Of a DNA stretch of 64,000 bases, positions 8,388 through 15,518 are shown in pieces (within the stretch, counting starts at the first letter, position 1; each line of letters begins with the position of its first letter). The stretch is from Pseudomonas costantinii (lineage in GTDB: Bacteria; Pseudomonadota; Gammaproteobacteria; Pseudomonadales; Pseudomonadaceae), in the NCBI RefSeq assembly GCF_001870435.1, contig NZ_MDDR01000034.1:310001-374000 (forward strand), given 5' to 3'. The translations under genes were made by a program, and so were the position numbers. Below the pieces are notes generated by a model, which was given only the letters and a program-made list of their open reading frames with translations, had not been told where the DNA came from and did not search any database.

Positions 8388-8879
8388 ATGCGCTTTTCGC
8401 CTGGCCTTGTACTTTTGCTTCCCCTTCTGAGCCCTTTGGCTCATGCCGAGCTGATCGATGATGTGTTTGATCGTGGCGAACTGCGCATCGCTTTGGAGGC
8501 CAACACCCCGCCGTTTAACTTCAAGGACGGCGACAAGCTCACCGGTTTTGAAGTGGAACTGGGTGAACAATTGGCCAAGGAAATGGACGTACGCCCCTCG
8601 TTCATCACCACCGATGACACCGACATGCTGCCAGGCGTAGAAACCGGCAAATACGACGTGGCCATCAACCATATCGCTATGACTGCCGAGCTGCAGGATC
8701 GGTTCGATTTCAGCGAGGCTTATCACGAGAAACCGGAATTGGCGATCCCCTTCCAGAAGGGCAACCCGGCGTTCAAGAACAGTTTGGACAAGGCGTTACA
8801 GCACGTTAAGGCTGATGGCCGATTGAAGGCGCTGACGCAGAAGTGGTTTGAGCACGAGCCCGCAAGCAAAGTCGAGTGA
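8388..8879 (+). CDS. Shortened SBP_bac_3-type periplasmic binding protein lacking most of lobe II
   Basis: A 163-residue protein with a signal peptide (1-20, ending LSPLAHA) and a TAGGAG ribosome site before the ATG at 8388. Residues about 24-112 match the first lobe of polar amino acid binding proteins: RGELRIALEANTPPFNFKDG, LTGFEVELGEQLAKEM, GKYDVAINHIAMTAELQDRF, DFSEAY. The sequence then jumps to a C-terminal segment PELAIPFQKGNPAF, ending in DGRLKALTQKWFEHE. The normal second lobe (roughly 80-100 residues) is missing, although the frame is intact and no stop or frameshift is seen. Family proteins are about 240-260 residues. Ligand closure between lobes should be impossible or altered, so it may bind differently, act as a sensor, or be a decaying gene. 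No permease or ATPase is adjacent. Confidence 0.8.
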   Translation: MRFSPGLVLLLPLLSPLAHAELIDDVFDRGELRIALEANTPPFNFKDGDKLTGFEVELGEQLAKEMDVRPSFITTDDTDMLPGVETGKYDVAINHIAMTAELQDRFDFSEAYHEKPELAIPFQKGNPAFKNSLDKALQHVKADGRLKALTQKWFEHEPASKVE

Positions 8880-8882
8880 TGT

Positions 8883-9371
8883 TCAATGTGGGAGCTGCAT
8901 CAGGGCCGCTGCCGCCTCAGGTAGTTCCAGCTCACTGAACACCAACACCCCATGGCGCTTGAGCAACGCCGCCGTCACGCCTTCGCCGCTGACCTTCACA
9001 CCAGAGAACGTGCCGTCATAGGTCAGCAAGTTGCCGCAGGACGGGCTGTTAGCCTTGAGGATGGCGATGCGAATGCCGTGGCGTTGCACCAACGCCAGCG
9101 CCTGGCGGGCGCCATCGAGGAAGGCGGCGCTGAAGTCTTCGCCATCAGCCGTCAGCACCTGGGCGCGGCCCTCCCACACGTCAATACCTTGCCCGCCGGG
9201 AATTTCGGCGGAAGGCCTGGGAGTGGGCAAGCCGCCCGACACTTCCGGACAGATGGCAACCACCCGCCCCTCAGCCTGCCACGCCGCCAATTGATCGAAC
9301 GGGCCACTGGCCCCGCCGTCGTAGCGCACCTTGTGCCCGAGCAGGCAGCGGCTGATCAGAATTTTTTCCAT
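8883..9371 (-). CDS. DUF523 family protein, TudS-like (possible thiouracil desulfidase or related Fe-S enzyme)
   Basis: A 162-residue DUF523 protein. Three conserved cysteines are present: Cys9 in LISRCLLG, Cys41 in VVAICPEVSGGLPTPR and Cys112 in LKANSPSCG. Characterised DUF523 members (TudS) use three cysteines to hold a [4Fe-4S] cluster that removes sulfur from 2-thiouracil; whether this protein has the same substrate is not visible. The stop lies 3 bases from the end of the preceding convergent gene. The ATG at 9371 lies 2 bases after the stop of the upstream oxygenase gene, so translation is probably coupled to it. Confidence 0.82.
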   Translation of the reverse strand: MEKILISRCLLGHKVRYDGGASGPFDQLAAWQAEGRVVAICPEVSGGLPTPRPSAEIPGGQGIDVWEGRAQVLTADGEDFSAAFLDGARQALALVQRHGIRIAILKANSPSCGNLLTYDGTFSGVKVSGEGVTAALLKRHGVLVFSELELPEAAAALMQLPH

Positions 9372-9373
9372 GC

Positions 9374-10006
9374 TTAGAACGGCTCGTTACCGCGCCGGCG
9401 AAACCAGCCGGTCAGGGACAGGCGTTCGCGCGTAGCAGGCAGGACTTCGTGGGGCACCTCACCCGACAGGAACACCACCAGGCAACCGCCGGTGGGCACC
9501 ACGTCGTACTCGGTACCGTCCTTGAGGTACATGCGCAACTGACCACCCTGTTCGGGCAGCCAAGCGTCATTCAAGTAGACCACCGCTGAGACCATACGAC
9601 GGTCATCGTCGCGAAAGCGGTCCACATGCTTGAGGTAAAACGCCCCCGGTGGGTACATCGCAAAATGGCTTTCAAAATCTTCCAGCCCAAGGAACAAGCT
9701 GCGATTCATCGCTTGGCGCAGGCTGTCCATCAAGCCCATGTAGGCATCGCAGACACCGGCATCGCCCTCTTCCAGCCACTGGATGTGGTCACCGCGAATA
9801 CCCTCGCGAATCTCCTGCGCCGGCCCGCGCCCCACCGCAGCGGGAGCTAATTCACCTTCAGCCGCACGTTTACGGCACTCAGCCGCCAGTTCCAGGGTCA
9901 GAGCCTGGGGCAGGAAGCCGTTCTGCTGCGACCAACCTTTTTCGGCCAGGTCGTCGACGATGCGTTGCAGCAGCGGGTGATCGAGGGATATTTGCATGGC
10001 GCGCAT
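9374..10006 (-). CDS. Fe(II)/2-oxoglutarate dioxygenase, PHD2-like prolyl hydroxylase
   Basis: About 210 residues. The double-stranded beta-helix core shows the iron ligands and 2OG arginine: H-x-D in LKHVDRFRDDDRR, the distal histidine in GEVPHEVLPA and the arginine in TRERLSLTGWF. The strand pattern VSAVVYLNDAWLPEQGGQLR resembles animal PHD2 more than ordinary phytanoyl-type enzymes. Pseudomonas PHD2-like enzymes are known to hydroxylate a proline of elongation factor Tu, and this gene is a candidate orthologue. The start is uncertain among 10015, 10006 and 9997; the conserved part begins MQISLDHPLL. It appears to form an operon with the DUF523 gene, 2 bases downstream. Confidence 0.85.
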   Translation of the reverse strand: MRAMQISLDHPLLQRIVDDLAEKGWSQQNGFLPQALTLELAAECRKRAAEGELAPAAVGRGPAQEIREGIRGDHIQWLEEGDAGVCDAYMGLMDSLRQAMNRSLFLGLEDFESHFAMYPPGAFYLKHVDRFRDDDRRMVSAVVYLNDAWLPEQGGQLRMYLKDGTEYDVVPTGGCLVVFLSGEVPHEVLPATRERLSLTGWFRRRGNEPF

Positions 10007-10137
10007 AGTATCCATACGCCTGTGAATCCGACAGAGCCGCCGAGCGTCTGAACACACTTTAGTCAGGTGACTGATAGGATTTCTCGACAAATCCTACGCC
10101 TGACACGGACAATAGTGGCCGACTGACAGGAGTCCAT

Positions 10138-10890
10138 ATGCGTCGTTTGTTTTTTTCCGTTCTGATGTTCTGCGTTTTGCCCGCTTGGGCAGACGGCCAT
10201 GACCAGTTGTACAAGGTCGCCGGCTGGGCCGAACAACGTGCGCATTTCAATGACGCCCTCAGTGCCGCCCAGCAACGCTACCGCAATAGCCTGCCCCCAG
10301 CGGTGTACCAGGCATTGGTGGACAACAGCAACAAACGCTTCGCCGCCCAGGCCGTGGACCAACGCGCCGAGGCGCAACTGCGCAAAAACCTGGCGGACCC
10401 GAAACCGGCCCTGGCGTTTTTCCAGTCGCCCCTTGGCCGTAAGATTGTCGCCGCCGAGTTGCTGGCCACCCGCCGCGACCAACTGGCGAAAAACGCCCAA
10501 GGCCTGCCGCACATCGAAGCAGATGCCACCCGCAGCTTGATCATCGGCCACTTGGCCCAAGCCCTACCGGCCCGTGAAGCCGGTGCGGAAGTCAGCCTGG
10601 CGATTGCCGGTGTGGCCGCCGACAGCCTGAGCCAAATGATCCCCGGCCTGCTGGGCGGTGGCCAAGCCCAGGGCATGCTGAACGGCCAACGTGAACGCCT
10701 GATGCAGCAGATCGGCAATGACCTGAACAACACGCTGCTGTACGTCTATCGGGATTTGTCCGACCCGGAGCTGGAAGAATTCGCCACGTTTGCAGAGTCG
10801 CCGGAGGGTAAGGCCTATTACCAGGCAGCGTTGGCGGCCATTCGCGCGGGTTTGGCGGTCGGCCAGAGCACCTCCAGCCTGTCGCAGTAA
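10138..10890 (+). CDS. Secreted DUF2059-type protein
   Basis: A 250-residue protein with signal peptide MRRLFFSVLMFCVLPAWA. The mature chain is alpha-helical and alanine and glutamine rich. The C-terminal piece (LSDPELEEFATFAESPEGKA, then YYQAALAAIRAGL) is the recognisable DUF2059 signature. Function is unknown. The ATG follows a GACAGGAG ribosome site. It stands alone between convergent or divergent neighbours; a half REP word (TGTGGGAGC) lies just after the stop. Confidence 0.75.
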   Translation: MRRLFFSVLMFCVLPAWADGHDQLYKVAGWAEQRAHFNDALSAAQQRYRNSLPPAVYQALVDNSNKRFAAQAVDQRAEAQLRKNLADPKPALAFFQSPLGRKIVAAELLATRRDQLAKNAQGLPHIEADATRSLIIGHLAQALPAREAGAEVSLAIAGVAADSLSQMIPGLLGGGQAQGMLNGQRERLMQQIGNDLNNTLLYVYRDLSDPELEEFATFAESPEGKAYYQAALAAIRAGLAVGQSTSSLSQ

Positions 10891-10906
10891 AAAATGTGGG
10901 AGCGTG

Positions 10907-11848
10907 TTACTTCAGGTGGTCGGTCAGGAACTTGAAGTATTCCTGGCGAATCTCGGGAATTTCATTCGCCAAATGGTGCCTGCCACGCGCCAGCATCAAC
11001 ACCTCAGGCTGGTCGAACTTGCCCCGCAGCACCTGCAAGTTGTGCTGCCAGTCTACCGTCATGTCCTCCTCACCCTGCACGATCAGCGGCCGCCGTGGGC
11101 TGCGCGGTGCGGCTTCGATACGTTTGATCCAACGTGCCAGGGCGCCCACCCAGGCGGTCGGCAACTGGCGTGGCTGTAACGGGTCGGCTTCCAGAAAAGG
11201 CTTGAACGTGGGGTCGTTGGTGTTTTCGCTGAAACGCCGGGCGATGCCTTTCACGAAAGGCCGCAACAGGTAATAGCTGAGCTGCGACCACCCCCACGCA
11301 CGCGGCCGCACCAAGGGTGACAACAGGAAGGTTTTGCCCTGGGCCGGGCTGTCGGCACCGTGGTTGAGCAAATGGTCCACCACCACTGCGCCGCCGGTAC
11401 TTTGCCCGAACAGGTGCCAGGGTTGCGGCAGTTGCAACGCCAGGGCCTGGGCGAACAGCGCCTGCACCACGTGCTGGTACACCGCAAAGTCATCGATGCT
11501 GGCGCGCGCGCCGCTGGACAGGCCATGGCCCGGCAGGTCGCAGGCAATCACCACGAAACCCTGGTCCAGCGCCCAGTCGACCACATTGCGGTACAACCCC
11601 ATATGGTCGTAGAACCCGTGAAACATAAACATCGTCGCCACAGGCACCGGCGGCCACCACACCTGCGCCACCACCTGGAACCCATCCACCTCGAAACGCC
11701 CCAGGCGGCTCGCCGCCGGTACTTTGCGCGCGGCCAGGTCCAGCCCATAGAAGCGCTGGTAGACCCGCGCCTCCGCAGAAAGCGGCTGAGCATCAACTAA
11801 GAGCCGCAAGCTTTCGCGCAGATGATCAGGGTCAAAGGTGACAGGCAT
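10907..11848 (-). CDS. Alpha/beta hydrolase, monoacylglycerol lipase-like
   Basis: A 313-residue serine hydrolase. Oxyanion-hole HGF at 77-79, lid-side DLPGHGLSSG at 104-113 and the nucleophile elbow GQSTGG with Ser150 are present. The acid is probably the Asp in GEEDMTVDW and the base the His in ARGRHHLANE near the end. The arrangement resembles monoacylglycerol lipases and lysophospholipases, but no substrate can be read from sequence. There is no signal peptide. Start MPVTFDPDHL at 11848 follows a TGGAAC site; an upstream extension is open but lacks a ribosome site. Confidence 0.8.
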   Translation of the reverse strand: MPVTFDPDHLRESLRLLVDAQPLSAEARVYQRFYGLDLAARKVPAASRLGRFEVDGFQVVAQVWWPPVPVATMFMFHGFYDHMGLYRNVVDWALDQGFVVIACDLPGHGLSSGARASIDDFAVYQHVVQALFAQALALQLPQPWHLFGQSTGGAVVVDHLLNHGADSPAQGKTFLLSPLVRPRAWGWSQLSYYLLRPFVKGIARRFSENTNDPTFKPFLEADPLQPRQLPTAWVGALARWIKRIEAAPRSPRRPLIVQGEEDMTVDWQHNLQVLRGKFDQPEVLMLARGRHHLANEIPEIRQEYFKFLTDHLK

Positions 11849-11959
11849 AAAAGGTTCCAGACTTGAGCCGCAGCGCACGGTGAAGATGAATATCGAGCTG
11901 CGATATTCATCTGTCAGGGCAAGCATGGCAAGCTACGCGACCTTCGAGGATTGATCTGA

Positions 11960-12538
11960 ATGCGACAGCCCTACCGCACCGCCTTGTTTGCCGGCCTGAT
12001 CCTGGTCATCTGCACCGGCGTGCTGTGGGCGGCGTATGACTGGTTCCAGGGCCGCTACCTGCGCACATTCAGCGAACACACGGCGGTGTTCTCCGGCGAT
12101 GCCTTGCGCCTGCCCGACGAACTTGCCGGCCCTGGCCCGATCCGCCTGGTGCACTTCTGGGACCCGGCGTGCCCGTGCAATGTCGGCAACCAACAACACC
12201 TGGGTGAGTTGGTCGAGCAGTACGCGCCCAAAGGCGTCGAGTTCTATGCCCTGCAAAAAGCCGGCAGCCACGGCCAGTTGCCCGACAACCTGCGCAACAT
12301 GAAAACCCTCAGCGCCCTACCAGGTGCCGACCGGCTGCCGGCCACCCCGGCCGTGGGTATTTGGGATCGCACGGGGAAACTCGCGTATTTCGGCCCATAC
12401 AGCGAAGGGCTAACGTGTAATTCCAGTAACAGCTTTATCGAGCCGATCCTGAAAGCCCTGGAGGCCGGGCGCGAAGTCGATGCCACCCATACCTTGGCGG
12501 TGGGCTGCTATTGCCAGTGGAGCAAGGCGTCAAACTGA
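11960..12538 (+). CDS. Membrane-anchored thioredoxin-fold protein (DUF6436-like)
   Basis: A 192-residue protein with an N-terminal transmembrane helix (about 8-26), so the rest should be periplasmic. The thioredoxin-like core shows LVHFWDPACPCNVGNQQH with a CPC pair (Cys71, Cys73) in place of the usual CxxC, a cis-Pro region near LPATPAVGIWD, and further cysteines in GLTCNSSNSF and VGCYCQW. A CPC motif is unusual for a dithiol oxidoreductase; it may bind metal or act as a reductase with altered potential (inference). It is divergent from the hydrolase gene. Confidence 0.72.
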   Translation: MRQPYRTALFAGLILVICTGVLWAAYDWFQGRYLRTFSEHTAVFSGDALRLPDELAGPGPIRLVHFWDPACPCNVGNQQHLGELVEQYAPKGVEFYALQKAGSHGQLPDNLRNMKTLSALPGADRLPATPAVGIWDRTGKLAYFGPYSEGLTCNSSNSFIEPILKALEAGREVDATHTLAVGCYCQWSKASN

Positions 12539-12635
12539 ACACAGGCTGTTCGATGGGTAAACTTCAATCACCCGATCGACAGGCTGCTGTATCGTACGCA
12601 GCCAGTGGAATTGCAAGCAGACAAAATAGGGACAC

Positions 12636-12992
12636 ATGAGCCAGTTAACTATCATCCTCTGGATACTGAACGTTATCGTCGATACGGCAGGCCAGTTGGC
12701 GTTTAAAGCGGCCGCCTCGTCCAGCGCGGAACATTCCGGGCTGGCCCACTGGAAGCACATGCTCAAGCGCCCGTGGATCTGGATTGGCATCATCTGCTAC
12801 GTCTTCGAATTCGTACTGTGGCTAGCTTTCCTGACGCTGGTACCGTTGTCGGTCGGCGTGATGCTGGGCTCCATCAATATTGTCGTGATCATGATTGCCG
12901 GCCGTTTCCTGTTCAAGGAAACCCTGAGCAAATGGCGTTTAATCGGCATCATGCTGATCGCTTGTGGCGTGACCGTCGTAGGGTTTGAATAA
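12636..12992 (+). CDS. Small EamA/ArnE-like four-helix transporter, subunit 1
   Basis: A 118-residue, very hydrophobic protein with four predicted membrane helices. The first helix ends in the D-T-x-x-Q-x-x-F-K motif (DTAGQLAFKAA), like the Q...K pattern of ArnE/ArnF and small multidrug-resistance proteins. The last helix is LIGIMLIACGVTVVGFE. Proteins of this size work as dimers, and the next gene encodes the likely partner, joined by a TAATG overlap. It is the first gene of a three-gene operon with a DegT-type aminotransferase, which suggests export or flipping of an amino-modified product (inference). Confidence 0.82.
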   Translation: MSQLTIILWILNVIVDTAGQLAFKAAASSSAEHSGLAHWKHMLKRPWIWIGIICYVFEFVLWLAFLTLVPLSVGVMLGSINIVVIMIAGRFLFKETLSKWRLIGIMLIACGVTVVGFE

Positions 12993-13402
12993 TGAAACGT
13001 TTCTATATCCTGGGTTTTCTGGCGCTGATCATTTTCGACACATTGGCGCAGGTCAGCTTCAAGTTCGCCTCGGTCCATGCCGAACCCCTGACCATGGACG
13101 CTGCCTGGCTGGTACGCGTGTTTGGCGCACCGTGGATCTACGGCGCTTTCGTGGGCTACATCGGCGCGTTCTTCACCTGGATGACTTTGCTTAAGTACGC
13201 CCCGGTGGGTCCTGCGTTTGCGGCGTCCCACCTGGAGCTGATCAGTGTGACGCTGATCTCTATCTGGCTGTTCGATGACACCTTGACCCTGCCAAAAGTC
13301 ATCGGGGGCGCGCTGATTATTGCGGGCATTCTCTGCCTGGCGCGCAGTGAAGACGAAGAAGGTAAAGTCGTCGGCGCCGGCCGCTCGGAGACACTCGCGT
13401 AA
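12992..13402 (+). CDS. Small EamA/ArnF-like four-helix transporter, subunit 2
   Basis: A 136-residue four-helix membrane protein related to the preceding one: its first helix ends DTLAQVSFKFAS, the same D-T-x-x-Q-x-x-F-K-x-A motif. Helix 3 contains the glycine- and proline-rich YAPVGPAFAASHLELISV typical of the EamA/SMR fold. A charged C-terminal tail (ARSEDEEGKVVGAG) follows. It starts inside the previous stop (TAATG) and its own stop overlaps the aminotransferase ATG in the same way, so translation of all three genes is coupled and a heterodimer is likely. Confidence 0.82.
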   Translation: MKRFYILGFLALIIFDTLAQVSFKFASVHAEPLTMDAAWLVRVFGAPWIYGAFVGYIGAFFTWMTLLKYAPVGPAFAASHLELISVTLISIWLFDDTLTLPKVIGGALIIAGILCLARSEDEEGKVVGAGRSETLA

Positions 13403-14637
13403 TGATCCGCCTTGTCGGCCCACGGGAGATTCCGCCCACCGCGGGGCTACCCCTGCGCTGGCGGGACTTGCTCGGCCTCTCGGGCGACCTGGCCCCCTCG
13501 CTGGCTCGCCAACTCTCTATCCCGTTACCTGCATTGCCCTGCTCCGGCACCGCCGCGTTGATCATCGCGCTGCGGGTCTTGCAGCAGCGCATGCCGGGCC
13601 GCACCCGGCTGATCGTGCCGGCCTACACCTGCCCGCTGGTGGCATTGGCCGTCCATTACTGCCCGCCGTTGCAGGTCGTACCCTGTGACTTGCAACCCAA
13701 CAGCATTGATCTGGACGAGCAGCAACTGGCGCAGTTGTGCGACGAAAGCACGCTGGCGGTGGTGGTCACCCATCTGGCCGGGCGCGTGGCCGATGTCGAT
13801 ACGGCCAAGCGCATTGCCAACTCAGTCGGCGCAGCAATCATCGAAGACGCCGCGCAAGCCATGGGCGCGCTCGACGATGGCAACAGCGTCGGGCTGAAAG
13901 GCGACGTGGGCTTTTTCAGCATGGCGCTGGGCAAAGGCCTGACGACGGCGGAAGGCGGTGTGTTGTTCAGCCGCGACCCGGTGTTGCATCAGGCACTGCA
14001 CCGCCAGTGCCAAAAGGACCTGCCCTTCAGCCTGCGCTGGGAGCTGCAACGTAGCGCCGAACTGTGGGGTTACGCCCTGGCTTATCAACCGCGCGGCTTG
14101 TATTACGTGTATGGCAAAGCACTGCGCGCGGCATTGGCACAGGGCGATGAAGTGGCCGCCGTAGGCGACGATTTTTCGGTCAACGACATCCCGCTGCACC
14201 ACTTGGGTGGCTATCGCCAGAAGGTCGGCGCCGCCGCGCTGGCTCGTTTGCCCGATCATTTGCAGCAAGGCCGCGCCCGGGCGTTACGCCGTGCGGCACG
14301 CTTGAACGCCTTGCCCGGCGTCTCGGTCTTGATGGACCGGCCAGGGCAGCAAGGCACCTGGCCCTTCCTGATGGTGATGATGCCCTCTGCGCACGCGCGT
14401 GATGCGGCAATGGCGCAGCTGTGGACGTCCGGGCTCGGGGTGACGCGCCTGTTTATCCACGCATTGCCGGACTACCCCGACGTGGCCCCGCTGTTACAGC
14501 CTGGCGGCGATATCACCCAAGCCCAGGCATTCGCCACCCGCACCCTGTCGATCAGTAACAGCCATTGGCTGACGGACGAACACTTCGAACAAGTACTGGC
14601 TCAGCTAAAGATTATCGTCACCCGGCAAAGCGACTAA
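13402..14637 (+). CDS. DegT/DnrJ/EryC1/StrS-type PLP aminotransferase
   Basis: A 411-residue PLP enzyme of the sugar aminotransferase family. Landmarks: PCSGTAALIIAL (46-57), the substrate-side IVPAYTCPLVALAV (71-84), EDAAQAMGAL (148-157) with the PLP aspartate, and the Schiff-base lysine K178 in MALGKGLTTAEGG. Members usually aminate keto-sugars bound to nucleotides, using glutamate, but no sugar-nucleotide genes are nearby. It is translationally coupled to two ArnE/ArnF-like small transporters, so product transfer across the inner membrane is plausible (inference). Its stop overlaps the stop of the convergent ureohydrolase-like gene by 2 bases. Confidence 0.88.
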   Translation: MIRLVGPREIPPTAGLPLRWRDLLGLSGDLAPSLARQLSIPLPALPCSGTAALIIALRVLQQRMPGRTRLIVPAYTCPLVALAVHYCPPLQVVPCDLQPNSIDLDEQQLAQLCDESTLAVVVTHLAGRVADVDTAKRIANSVGAAIIEDAAQAMGALDDGNSVGLKGDVGFFSMALGKGLTTAEGGVLFSRDPVLHQALHRQCQKDLPFSLRWELQRSAELWGYALAYQPRGLYYVYGKALRAALAQGDEVAAVGDDFSVNDIPLHHLGGYRQKVGAAALARLPDHLQQGRARALRRAARLNALPGVSVLMDRPGQQGTWPFLMVMMPSAHARDAAMAQLWTSGLGVTRLFIHALPDYPDVAPLLQPGGDITQAQAFATRTLSISNSHWLTDEHFEQVLAQLKIIVTRQSD

Positions 14638-15518
14638 CCACCCGCCACCCAGCCCTGATTGATCAGCGCCACCAAACGCGCGTTCAGCTCGTTCTGCTGC
14701 TGTTGCCAGATCTGCACTTGCGCCTCAGGCAACTCCTCTTGGCCATCGGACGCACTCAACCAACGCTTGAACTTGCTTTCGTAGTGGTAAGCCGACACAT
14801 CACCGGTGATGTCCGCGCCAATGATTTTGCCCTGGCAGGCGCTGATCAGGTCATTCAAATGCTGCTCGAGGAATTCACCCTGGTCCCAGTTGGTGTTCAC
14901 GACCTCCGGGCTCAGCACGTCTTTATCGATGGACAGGTAAACCGGCAGTGAACGATCGAACTGCGCGAGGAACGCACGCATCAGATCATCCGCATTGCTG
15001 AAGGCGCGATTGCTGCGACCGGCGCCGATCCAATTCATCCAGCGCGTATCGACGTTGACGTTCCAGTAGGTCAGCTTGCGCTTGACCAGCGGCGACCAGT
15101 GATTCTCCCACGCATGGCCCAGGCCAATATCCTGTGAACCAATGCCCAGCACATGCACGTGCTCAACCTGCGGCAAACGGCTGGCCCAGTAGACCCACGA
15201 ACCACAATGGATGCCGAACGGGTAGCGCATGTTGTCGGGGTGGTTGTCGCAAATGATCAGTTGGAACTTCTGCTGCGTGGGCAGACGGTTCAACAACAGC
15301 TGGCTGAGGTGGTGATAGTCGCCGCTGCCGGTGAACACACACCCATAGTCGCTGGGCATCTGTGCATGCAGGGCGTTCTCCAGCTCCTTGAACTGCGCCC
15401 AGCGGCAGCCGAAGCGGATTTTTTCCTGCCACGCCTGCAACGGCAGGGTAATCGCGCCGGGGATGTCACTGACGGCGCCATCGAAATCGAGAATCAGCGG
15501 CGGTCGGGCCTGGCTCAT
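14634..15518 (-). CDS. Ureohydrolase (arginase/HDAC fold)-like protein
   Basis: A 294-residue cytoplasmic protein not matching any well-known enzyme. The metal motifs of the arginase fold can be picked out in altered form: GSGDYHH (64-70) where arginases have GGDHS, DNHPD (91-95) where they have DAHxD, and SIDKDVLSP (196-204) where they have SxDxDxxDP. It may hydrolyse an amide or guanidine group in a metal-dependent way; the substrate is unknown. An AGGAGAAAAC ribosome site precedes the ATG at 15518. That ATG overlaps the stop of the upstream acetyltransferase gene (ATGA), so the two proteins are made together. Confidence 0.68.
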   Translation of the reverse strand: MSQARPPLILDFDGAVSDIPGAITLPLQAWQEKIRFGCRWAQFKELENALHAQMPSDYGCVFTGSGDYHHLSQLLLNRLPTQQKFQLIICDNHPDNMRYPFGIHCGSWVYWASRLPQVEHVHVLGIGSQDIGLGHAWENHWSPLVKRKLTYWNVNVDTRWMNWIGAGRSNRAFSNADDLMRAFLAQFDRSLPVYLSIDKDVLSPEVVNTNWDQGEFLEQHLNDLISACQGKIIGADITGDVSAYHYESKFKRWLSASDGQEELPEAQVQIWQQQQNELNARLVALINQGWVAGG

